The notes under the pieces were generated by a model. The model had not been told where the DNA came from. It saw only the letters and a list, made by a program, of their open reading frames with translations, and searched no databases. The position numbers were made by a program, and so were the translations under genes. This document shows positions 35,022 through 44,625 of a DNA stretch of 64,000 bases, one piece after another. The stretch is from NCBI GenBank assembly GCA_003049465.1, contig PYSS01000095.1, positions 1 to 64,000 on the forward strand. The letters are read 5' to 3'. The DNA comes from Magnaporthiopsis rhizophila (Eukaryota > Ascomycota > Sordariomycetes > Magnaporthales > Magnaporthaceae). How positions within the stretch are numbered: position 1 is the stretch's first letter; every line of letters starts with the position of its first letter.

Positions 35022-37427
35022 ATGGAGACGGAACGTCAGCTGGGCGTGACGCCACCCGTGTCCGTGAGCCTGCCCTCCGAGTTCGAACTGCAGGCCACCG
35101 ACGCCCTGCTGGCCGAACTGCGCGCACAAAACTCGTTTGAGAGCCCGTTGGAGACACAGAAACGGTAGGCACCGAGCTGCGGCTCCTCTATCTACACCGC
35201 TCACTGGTTGATTAGGAGGTACTGACGGCCCTTGTGTTGCGCCTGCGCAGCCACCGCGTGCTCGCGTCTCTGCAGACCATCGCCGACGCCTTCGTCAAGG
35301 TCGTTGCCCAGGAGCGCGAACCCCATAACGCAGTCCTCATCAAGGACGCCCGCGCCAAAGTGTTTGCCTATGGCAGTCTTCGTCTCGGCGTCTGGGGCCC
35401 AGGCTCCGATATCGATACCCTCGTCGTCGGACCGAGATACGTCACTAGGGAGGACTACTTCAAGCACTTCCCCGACCTCCTGGTCAAGATGGCTCCTCCT
35501 GGCGCCATCACCAATCTCGCAATCGTCCAGGAAGCATTTGTGCCCATCATCAAGTTCGAGTACCACGGCATCAGCATTGATCTGATCTTCTCCAGGATCG
35601 CCACACTGAAGCAATTGCCCAGCGACCCGGCCTGGGACCTGAAGGACAACAACCTCTTGCGTGGCCTGGATGAGAAGGAGCTGAGGTCGGTGAACGGCAC
35701 TAGGGTCACTGACGAGATTCTAAGCCTTGTCCCGGAACAGAACATTTTCCGCACCGCCCTCCGCGCCATCAAGCTGTGGGCTCAGCGCAGGGCCGTCTAC
35801 GGCAACATCATGGGCTTCCCCGGAGGAGTCGCGTGGGCAATGCTTGTTGCTCGTGTCTGCCAGCTGTACCCCAAGGCAACGTCCTCTGTCATTGTGAACA
35901 AGTTCTACAGCATCTTGCTGCAGTGGCCCTGGCCTCAACCTGTGCTTCTCAAGCCTATCGGCGACGGACCTCTTCAGGTCCGAGTCTGGAACCCTAGGGT
36001 ACGTACCTGATTCCTCTCTTCCCAACCAGGCCACGGTGAAAACCCGCTCACACAACATCACAACAGCTCTACAAGGGCGACAGCTATCACCTCATGCCCG
36101 TCATCACCCCTGCGTATCCATCCATGTGTGCCACTTTCAACGTCACGAGGTCCTCCATGACTGTCATCTACCGCGAGCTCCAGCTTGCAGCAGAGGTCAC
36201 GAACAACATCATGTGTAGCACCAAGCCCTGGAAGGATCTGTTCATCAAGCACACGTTCTTCACCAAGGACTTCAAGTACTACATGCAGGTGATTTCGGCC
36301 AGCAGAGACAAGGAGGCACACAAAATATGGTCTGGCTTTGTCGAGTCCAAGGTCCGTATGCTGGTGCAATCTCTCGAGAGGCACGACTCGATAGCCGTTG
36401 CGCGTCCTTTTATCAAAGGCTTCGAGCGCTTCCACCGCTACCGCAACGAAGAACAGTTTGCCCAAATCCTGGATGGCAATCTTCAGCATATGGTCAAGGA
36501 GGGTGGCGATGCAAGCCCTTCACAGGATGGCATCCAGGCGAAGAAGGAGGACAATTCATCGGTCAAAGTCGAGGAAGATGCCAAGGTGAAGCAAGAGAAT
36601 GGCGAACCCCCGGTGAAGCAGGAAAACGGCGTCAAGGTGAAGGGTGAGGAGTCTGAGGAGGCGCCACTGGCCTCAATTCCCGAGCATTCACCAGTCGATA
36701 CGAAAGGCGATTCCAAAGCAGGCGACGAAGCCCTCGAAATGTACACGACGACCCACTACATCGGTCTAGAGCTCAATCCAGGTAAGTGCATTTGGCGTCT
36801 GAGAAGGGGTGTGCTCGTCCGACACATGTATATGTGCTACTCGGTTTAGTCCTCGACACAGTTGACGCCGCCTTGATTCTAACCACGGGACTGTTTAGCC
36901 GCCAAATCCCTCGACCTCTCATTCCAGGTTAACGACTTCAGGGCTCTGTGTCACAACTGGGAGAAGTACAAGGATGAGCTCAGTGACCGCTGTTACGTCA
37001 ACATCAAAGATCTACGGAAGTAAGCAATTGCCAGCCTCAAGCCATATCGCTCGGGTATCGATTTTGGGCTAATATAATCACAGCTTCGCGCTCCCGGAGG
37101 ATCTATTCGAACCGGGTGAGGTGAAACCAGTGAAGTCGGTTAAGAAACGGCCTGCAGCTGGCGCCAACGCAACCGGCGACAAGAAACGCCCCGCCAACGA
37201 AGTACGTCGTCGAACGGTTCTGCCAGTGGCTCAAGCCAAAACAGGAATCGAGGAATGGAACCTCAAGCATCAGATGCCCCCAACTCCCCTCCCCCTGTTC
37301 CTCCACTTTTCTCCAAGACATCTTGGCCTCTCGATTTTTAGCCATGAGTTGATACTGACCCAGAGCCTAGGACAATTCAAACCCAGCAAAGCGAAGACAA
37401 GCCGCTTCGGTCGCCGCAGCCGGCTGA
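35022..37427 (+). CDS. PAP1: Poly(A) polymerase Pap1
   Basis: Nuclear enzyme that adds poly(A) tails to cleaved pre-mRNA. Six exons: 35022-35164, 35251-35998, 36067-36781, 36899-37019, 37084-37201 and 37371-37427, giving 633 aa. The nucleotidyltransferase motif is AYGSLRLG (near 86) with GSDIDTL (near 98-104). The third catalytic Asp lies in ISIDLIF (near 157). Central-domain segments such as RAIKLWAQRRAVYGN and FPGGVAWAMLVARVCQLYP match Pap1. The RNA-binding domain contains a Lys/Glu-rich insertion (about 36538-36700) with VKQENG twice. The last intron (37202-37370) is inferred from GTACGT, CTGAC and CCTAG; it yields the basic end PAKRRQAASVAAAG. Reading through instead gives a low-complexity tail ending at 37498. 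I prefer the spliced form. Confidence 0.93.
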
Positions 37428-38633
37428 TTGCCGCTCCGACCTCGCACTCCACTAGATGCTATGGCGTGTGGGGTTCCCTATGCGTCGTGCCTCGGTGATG
37501 TTACTCTCTCCAAACTGACGGTGTCCCGTGATCTCGGCCCTCGGGTATCTCATCTAGCCGGCTACCGGCTTGTGTTGCTGCAGGCGACTTTTTGATCCTC
37601 GGCCGGAGCAACGCCTGTCGACGACGACGACTTGGTCCACCGATATTGACAAACAGATTTCCGCTGGCGTTCCGAGGTTACGTTGCTCGACGCTACTGCG
37701 CCGCGACCCAAGTTTAACCGCGCAACAAACCGAGGTCGTCGGCGACATCATATACCGGACGCTAACAGATGACACGATGAAGAAAAAATTAAAACATGAA
37801 ACGAGAAAAAAAAAGAAGAAAAAGGGAAAAAGAAAAAAAGAAAAAACAATAAACTGAAAACAAGGCATGGAGACGTGAGTCCCTCGCCGCCCCTGGACAA
37901 GACACCCGAAACACATGGGCTTTTGGTGCCCCATTTTACCAGATAAGATTTGTAGATCGAGGACACTGTTTCCACCCTTACCTTCCATTTACCCCGGACG
38001 AAAAGCTAGCAAAGTGTTGACATTTCTGAACATCACTTGCAAGCTTCCCCCTACTACCATTTAGTCTCTTTTATTCTTCCTCTTGTTCTCCTTTTCATTC
38101 TTTCCTCTTTTGGCTTCATCTCTGTTTTTTTGTACTTTTTCTCTTCCCACACATGCTTGGCGTCTCGGACAGTCCTTTTAGTTTCCTTTTTTTTTTCGTT
38201 ATTTTTTTTTTTTTTTTTTTTTCGGGGGGTAGTGCATTGCGTTTCGCCAACAGGCCCAGCGATAACAACAACAACGACAACAACAACAACGACAACATAG
38301 ACTCGTGGGGCACGCCCGATCGAGGGAGGGAGGGACAATCAGGCCTCAACTCGTCAACCGATGCTACAGTTCGCAGCAGCCCCGGGTCACAGTGTCAAGG
38401 AGATTCAACGTCAGGCTGTGTGGAGAGGAGATGTTCGTCTTTCTCCATTGTAATGTTAGATATCAGACTCAGAGCCCAATAAACTCTCAATTAGAGGCCT
38501 CAGCGGCCTCAAACCCCAACAAAATAAACTATCTGGATACTATCGGCTCTTAGAAGACACGGCGAAATGGGTGTGCATACAATGAACGCAATGTGTCCTG
38601 TCCCCCACCAACCTGTTGCGGCTTTTGACCTCG
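37428..38633. other. Intergenic region between convergent PAP1 and PLC-like genes
   Basis: This is 3' flank of both genes. It contains an A-rich block (37780-37860), a long T run (38202-38222) and an AAC/GAC repeat (about 38265-38296). No gene is supported. Confidence 0.55.
38202..38222 (+). repeat. Poly-T tract
   Basis: An uninterrupted run of about 21 T, followed shortly by an (AAC/GAC)n run at about 38265-38296. Confidence 0.85.
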
Positions 38634-39908
38634 TCACTTGCCCAAGATAGCCTGGACCAGGTTATTGGGCTGGTGGTAGTAGTCCAAGACCACGATACCG
38701 AGCCTCTTGCCGGCCAGGCTTTTGATGAAGGGCACGAGCTGATGGTTTACGCCGCCCTTTGGCGTGTACTGGGACCCGTTCCCCAGGGCCATGACTTCGG
38801 GCCAAATAGGCGGGTGGCCGGCCTCGTCCATGGCGCCGGCGAAGGTAATGAACAGCGAGTCCGGGGCGGCGGAGCTGGCCGCCTTGAGCAGATGCTCGGC
38901 CGTGACGTTGTACTTGACGGGCAGGACGGCGAGGGCCTTGAGCGGGTCGCCGCCGTAGTTGTTGCCGTTGCTGTCGCCTCCGCTGAAGCCCAGGCCCTCA
39001 AACCCGCCCGAGGCCGGCAGGAGCGCGGCGGGCTGGTGCAGGTCCTCGACGTAGGTGGTGATGTTCTTGTCCCTGTTCTGCACGATGGCGAATCCCGGCG
39101 AGTTGACGGGCCAGGCGTCAGGCGGCAGGCTGACGCCGGCTAGCTCCGAGTCGTGGCCGCGGCCCAGGAGAGGGTCGAGCGAGGCGAAGCGGCGCAGCAG
39201 CACGATCTTGCCCCTGGCGGCGCCCAGGTTTGCGGGCAGCTCGTCGCGGGGGTCGCCCCGGTAGAAGTACCTGTTGGCCGGGTCCGAGGTCAGGACGCGG
39301 TAGAGCTCCTGTTGCGACGCCCTCTGGGCGGCCTGGCTGCGGTCCCGGTTGCCGCCGAGCTCGAGCGCGACGGACAGCAGCACAAGCTCGCGCGGGTGGG
39401 CGTCGAGCCAGCCGTAGAGGGCCTTGAGGGTAGCCTCGAAGCTGACCGTGTCCTCGGACAGGACGAGGTCGCCCTTGTACAGCACCAGGCGGCCCTTGCC
39501 GTCCGGGTCCGTGTTAACGCGCAGGTCGAAGAAGCGGACGCCGGCCGCGAGGGAGTCGGCGATGCTGCGGTCCTGCATCTTGCACGAGCTGATGTTGAAC
39601 TTGGGCGTCGACGTGACCACGTCCTCGGGCGCGGCGATGGAGCGCGTCGTGCCGTTGCGGACAAGCCAGGTGGCGCTGTCGCGCGTGCCGGGGATATTGA
39701 GGTGCTGGATTTTGGTCGAGTCCGGGTACGCGGCCATCCAGTTGGCAAACGCGCCGTCCGGGCCGGCCGAGGAGCCGAAGATGTCTAGCCGGACCGAGTC
39801 CGGGCTGCCTCTGCTGATGATGGCCTTGGCATCGGCGCCGCTGGCGACGAGGGCCAGCCCGACCAGACAGGCTGCCGCAACGGCGGTGCTAGCCTTGGAG
39901 ACAAACAT
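38634..39908 (-). CDS. Secreted PI-PLC X-domain-like protein lacking both catalytic histidines
   Basis: Single-exon 424-aa protein of the PLC-like phosphodiesterase TIM-barrel family. Residues 1-28 look like a signal peptide: a short basic start, a hydrophobic Ala/Val/Leu core, then AxA before KAIISRG. In bacterial PI-PLC the first catalytic His lies in GTHDS; here the motif is GTRDS with Arg76, Asp77 retained. The Asp and Arg of the next strand are kept (FFDLR, D128 and R130). The second catalytic His, normally in an LxHG motif, is Lys145 (LYKGD). Other barrel strands (ELVLLSVAL, GKIVLLRRF) are intact and there is no frameshift. N-x-S/T sites occur (NGT, NIS, NIT). It is probably a catalytically dead or altered secreted binding protein; this is inference. 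The ATG at 39908 is chosen because it gives the signal peptide; the open frame extends 25 codons upstream. Confidence 0.85.
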   Translation of the reverse strand: MFVSKASTAVAAACLVGLALVASGADAKAIISRGSPDSVRLDIFGSSAGPDGAFANWMAAYPDSTKIQHLNIPGTRDSATWLVRNGTTRSIAAPEDVVTSTPKFNISSCKMQDRSIADSLAAGVRFFDLRVNTDPDGKGRLVLYKGDLVLSEDTVSFEATLKALYGWLDAHPRELVLLSVALELGGNRDRSQAAQRASQQELYRVLTSDPANRYFYRGDPRDELPANLGAARGKIVLLRRFASLDPLLGRGHDSELAGVSLPPDAWPVNSPGFAIVQNRDKNITTYVEDLHQPAALLPASGGFEGLGFSGGDSNGNNYGGDPLKALAVLPVKYNVTAEHLLKAASSAAPDSLFITFAGAMDEAGHPPIWPEVMALGNGSQYTPKGGVNHQLVPFIKSLAGKRLGIVVLDYYHQPNNLVQAILGK

Positions 39909-40453
39909 GACAGGCCTGCGCTGATTCGAATACCAGTTCCTGTTAGTGGGTGTTACGTTTATGCCTCTTCCAAACCGTCTCACGCGGGGTGTCGCTGCTC
40001 CAGGTAGAACTGGCTGTCTGCGAAACTCTCAGTAGGTTGGCTGAGCAGGAAGTGTGGTGCAGATTGAAAGGTGGGTGGCGACCTACCCTGAGAAGAAGAT
40101 GGGCGCAATATGACCTCCCGCGGGTTTTATCTGGTGGGTATCATCTCAAGTTGACGGAAGGAACGACGGGTCGCCAGTAGTTGCCACAAAAAAGAGTGAC
40201 GGGGTGTGATGGGGCTTAGGCAGACGCGTCTATAGAAGCCGGCAATGGACAGGCGGTCGACGGCCATTGTCGTCAAACTGGAACACGTTTGCTATCTTTG
40301 TGCTATCCGAGTTTCTGGGCCCTTCCATCTCCTCCCGGCACCCACCCGTTCACGCCTATTGGAGTCGCTGCGAGATGTAACGTGCCATGAATACGATACG
40401 GAAGCAAACAGCATCAAAAAAGCACCCGGCCAGTTTCTCGTTACACAAATACT
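39909..40453. other. Promoter region of the PLC-like gene
   Basis: This is a 545-base gap between the PLC-like start and the 3' end of DML1, both on the minus strand. It must contain the PLC-like promoter and the DML1 3' UTR. No gene is supported. Confidence 0.55.
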
Positions 40454-42437
40454 TCAGTCGTCGTCGCCGTCGTCGCTGCCGCTCGACCAGCCCTCGTGGT
40501 ACTCCTCGGCCATTTGTGCGAGCTCGTTACTCAGCGCCTCTCTATCCTCGACGCCGATGCTTCGGGCCACGTTGGTCCGGAGTAGCTTGAGCCTGTCCGA
40601 CGTTGCACTGTCCGTGGTCAACGAGCCGATAATCGGCAGCGCGCCCTTGGAGGCTTCACCCGAGGCCGTGGTGTAGATCAGGGGGAAGCTGTCCGGTTGG
40701 GGGAACCTCAGATCGGAGAAGTAGCTACCGGTCACAGGAGTCCGTGTTAGCCAGCCGCGAGCCTTCGGCGACGGGAAAAGAGGGAACAAAGTAGCAGAAG
40801 CACAGCCGTGTGCATCGTGGCGCTTCCATAGTGGCTCGATCAACTGACCTCCGTACTGCCGCCTTCCCCGAGCCCTGGTGCTGCCTGGCGAAGCGCCGGT
40901 CCTGTGTCGGTGCGTCCTCTTCGCTCGGCGATATCCCACGAACGGAAACTGTCTGGCCGAAAATGTGCCGGCGCGACTTGTGCCCATTCTGGCGCGAGGG
41001 AGACGCAAACTCGTCGTGTGCCGTAAAGTCGATCGGCAGATCCATGCCCCTGGCCCCTTGTGTCGTGTCCTTGCTGCCGTCATACTCATCTCCGCCGTCG
41101 ATGGCGTACCTCTTGAGGACATCTGGCCGCTGCCTGGGATCTGATGACGAGTCGTCGAGCTCCTCGTGTACCACGTCCATCCGCAGTGTCGCGATGGTCT
41201 GCTTGCCCATGACATTGAGCCACTCAGCCATTCCGTCCATGCTGTCGCTATTAGGCCCCCGCTTGAGCCTAGACGGGAGAGCGGCGGTTTCGAGGGCCGT
41301 GGCGAGTAGGGCTGACGTGTGCCAACGGCTTGTGGTGTCCATTTGGGACGACAGGCCCCTGTGCGAGGCTGGGGACCGCGGCATGGAGAAAGGTATCAGG
41401 ATCGATGCCTGCTTGTAGAGCTCCGTCAGGGCCCGAGCCTTGTTGGACATCCTCAGCAGGCGTTTTTCCTGGACTTGTTTGTTAGCCTGTCCCGGTTCAC
41501 ATAAATCGAGCCAACCAACCATTGGGTACGAGAGCCCACCCTGTTCAAGCCCACGCCGGAGTCCTGCAGCCCCCAAACCCAAACGACCGATTTTGCGTAC
41601 TCGTCGCGCAGACGCTCAGCGTAGCGAGAAGCGAAGCCACCCCAAGCATCGTCAATGGTTGTGAATACCTGGATAGCCTGCATGTGGTCCGCCTCCTCGA
41701 CGAACGGACGCAGGTCGCGATCGAGAAGATCGTGTTCCTTGTCGAGCTCGGCAAAGAGTTCCTCGCCCGTTTGCCAGCGCTCAAAAGGCTGGATGGACGA
41801 GTTGAGCTCGTAGTCGTTGAGCTGCACGATGGAACGAGGGTGCATGAAGACGCGGTTGAAGTCAGACCAGTACCGCACCGAGCCGGGTGTCAGCTCCACG
41901 GGCACTTCGCCCTTCTCCAGGCTCTGCTGGTACTCGGCCACTTCGATGGGAGTCTGCTTCTGGACCACAGTCTTACCATTCCTTTTTTTTTCAGTGTCCC
42001 CCGGGCACGTCTCAGTATCCCGCATCCATTCATCAACAGGAACCAGGCCCTCCTCAGAGGAGATCAGACTCACCACAGGGCCTGTGGGGGCTGGTCATGT
42101 TGGGCGTCGTAAAGCGCGTTGATCTTGCGCATGGAGCCGAAGCCGCCCTTCAGGTCATATATGACTGTTCGAGGCATGTATGTATCGGAGCCATCCGTCG
42201 CGATGCCCGGCCTCCAGTGCACATCGTGATTGACCGGCGACTCCTCGTCGTCAGAATAGGTGAAGTATGCCTCCTATTATTTTGATTTTTAGGCACACCC
42301 CCGCCTGCCTTAGCACATGCGTTTGAGCAGCATATTTTATGCTTTCGACTGCGACTATACTGTACCTGCGCATTCCAGAAGTGCGTTGCCAGATAATTGC
42401 TGGGCTGGCCCAGCTGCAATGTTATTACTTCGTGCAT
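40454..42437 (-). CDS. DML1: Dml1/misato family protein (tubulin-like, mitochondrial inheritance)
   Basis: Tubulin/FtsZ-related protein required for mitochondrial distribution and DNA inheritance in yeast. Five minus-strand exons: 42437-42366, 42273-42074, 41981-41540, 41468-40849 and 40724-40454, giving 534 aa. The N terminus MHEVITLQLGQPSNYLATHF is the misato segment I signature. FTYSDDEE and YDLKGGFGSMRKIN follow, then the DML1 tubulin-like block (VRYWSDFNRVF, PRSIVQLNDYE, DKEHDLLDRDLRPFVEEAD). The C terminus is acidic (SSGSDDGDDD). All joints keep frame, for example ALW/NGKTVVQ and LNR/EKRLLRMSNKAR. The second intron ends in an unusual A9-G acceptor. It is head-to-head with the peroxiredoxin-like gene. 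Confidence 0.93.
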
Positions 42438-42698
42438 CTTTTCGATGCTGCCTGCCAGTGTGGCGAAACAAGGCGTTGGCAAACTGGGGTGGGCGTCAGG
42501 CACGAATTTGGATGCTCATGTGGACTCCAGAGCGGGCACTTCTGCGAGCCAAGCATGTGCGGGTATAAACTGCTGCTGCCCCCCAGTGTGCGTCCCAGAC
42601 CGCCCAGGTCAAACGTCATCGTCCCAAAACAGCCACCAAGCACGCAGCCAGACAACCCCAGACTCTACTACGAAAACACAATTGTAACGGCGACTGGC
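42438..42698. promoter_or_regulatory. Compact bidirectional promoter between DML1 and peroxiredoxin-like gene
   Basis: Only 261 bases separate the divergent start codons, so both 5' UTRs and core promoters must lie here. A clear TATA box is not visible. Shared regulation is possible but inferred from spacing alone. Confidence 0.5.
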
Positions 42699-43463
42699 AT
42701 GGAGAACCTAAGGAAGTACGTCGCTCAGGAGGCGCAATCGTACGTCTCCCCTCCCGCCAAAGAGGTCGCCGCGGCTCTGAAGCCGGGCGACAGGGCTCCG
42801 AGCTCGGCGAGGCTCCCCTTTCCCACTGGCAAGCCCACAATCGTGGTGTTCCTCCGGCACTGCGGATGTCCCTGTAAGTCCCACTGATATCAGGAAAATG
42901 CCCGGCCCATAGTGGCATGGGCTCTTCGTCACTTACAACCCCCACCCACTCACCCCGCAATATACGATCACCCCGAATACGAACACCCGCCACTTGCTTA
43001 TTCCGACAACAACAAAACAAAACAAAACAAAAATACAGTCGCCGAAAAGACCTTTAGGAACTTGGCAGAGCTCTCGACCAAGTACAAGGGCATCCGCTGC
43101 ATCGCCGTGTCCCATTCGTCCGAGGACGCGACAGAGCGCTGGGTCGAGCAGGTGGGCGGCGAGTGGGAGGTTCGTGTGCTGGTGGACGAGGCACGCGACC
43201 TCTACGCGGCGTGGGGTTTGGGCCTGGGCTCCTACTGGTCAGTCTGGAACCCCCGGATCATCGCGAGCGCCGTCCGGCTCTCGCAGACGGACCGCATAGC
43301 GAACCGCACCACCGAGAGCGGCTCCCGCTGGCAGACCGGCGGCGCTTTTGCCGTCGACGCGCTTGGGGTGGTGCGCTGGGCGCAGGTCGCCAGCTCCGCC
43401 GACGAGATCCCGGACCTCACCATGGCCCTCGTCGCGCTGCGCGTGCCGGGGGCAGGTCGCTAG
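42699..43463 (+). CDS. Peroxiredoxin-like (AhpC/TSA_2, PRXL2-type) thioredoxin-fold protein
   Basis: Predicted antioxidant-type thioredoxin-fold protein. Exons are 42699-42873 and 43039-43463, giving 199 aa; the joint is GCP/FAEKTF. The fold shows GDRAPSSARLP, then the strand TIVVFLRHCGCPF with Cys55 and Cys57, helix FAEKTFRNLAELS, and strand GIRCIAVSHSSEDATERWVEQ. The C-terminal half has GGAFAVDALGVVRWAQVASSADEIPD, typical of the family. PRXL2 proteins commonly carry CPFC; here the residue after CPF is Ala, so the redox centre is a Cys-x-Cys. Its upstream half shares the DML1 promoter region. Confidence 0.82.
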
Positions 43464-44625
43464 GGCTGGCTGGGTTCGACATCTGGGCGGAGTGGGGTTT
43501 AATTGTTTGCTAGATATCCCCATTTTGGTTTGTGCGTGGCCGTCTTTTGATCTTTCATGATGCGCAAGCGTTTATTTCGCATATGCTCCCCTCTGTTTGG
43601 CTTCTTCGTGTAGACTGCAACATCAACAAAACTTAATATGTCGGTGGATCCTTGTAAAAGTGCTTCCCTCCCTTCCCAGCCTTCCACGGCAATGAAAGTT
43701 GATCAATATGTTGGACTGATGGGCCTTTTCGTGGAAACGTGGCTGGTTGTGGCCAGTTCCATATTTTTCTTGGTTCTTTTCTTTTCTCTCTCTTCCAATT
43801 TTTGCCCTTCCCCTTTTCACGTTAACGTCCGCCACCAGCCAGGAATTCCAGCCTTCCATTTCTGGAGCCGGAGGGGCAGAGGCGTCCATGCGGCTGGTCA
43901 CCCCCATGGTCAAAGCTCCAAGTGCGACCAGATTCAACCCCTTCCCGCGCTAGCGGGTGGGGCAGAAAACCAAGAAAGCAGACTGCGACAAAGTACCGCT
44001 GCTCAGCAGATAGCAGGCGAGGGACTTTTGATGGAAGAAGTCTCTTGCATTCCAGGGGATCGACCCACATCACTTCTCCACCAAGCTGTGACCAGCCGCC
44101 CACCCACTTAGCACCACACGTCGTCACCTTACAAGACGCGACCGTTTTGTGGTGGCACTCGGCTTCGCCTGTCCGTCAATTAAACAAAAAAAAAAAAAAA
44201 AAAAGATCTCGCGAGTGCAGCGCCGACCATCGAGCCCAAACTCTGATGCTGGAATCTGGGCCTGGCCAGACACAATTCTTTGTGCGCCGCCGATATCCTC
44301 GTCGGATTCATCAGCCTGTTTCCTCTCCAATTTTTGCCCCCTCTGTCGCCGGCTGGAGACGCCTGTCGCGATCGGCCCAGCATCCTGGATTGCGCCCTTT
44401 CCAACTCCGAGCCGAACAGCGCGCGCCGCCAACAACTGCCGCAGGGTCAGCACAGCCAGCGACGGATACGCCACCCATCACGCGCTGTCGGAAAGCCAAC
44501 CTCCAACCTCTTCTCTCACGTCGACACACTCTCGCAACCGCAACCTATACGACCGATCCTCGCACTTGCCCGCCGACGCTGGTACCTCGCGCGCTGCACG
44601 TATTTTCTCGATTACAGCCCCCACC
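43464..44625. other. Intergenic region upstream of the forkhead gene
   Basis: This holds the 3' flank of the peroxiredoxin-like gene and the promoter/leader of the forkhead gene. A poly-A tract lies at 44186-44204. No gene is supported. Confidence 0.55.

Noticed and set aside
44186..44204. Poly-A tract as the tail of a retroposed element
   Set aside because: No target-site duplication or element body could be identified upstream; similar tracts are common in the non-coding DNA here.
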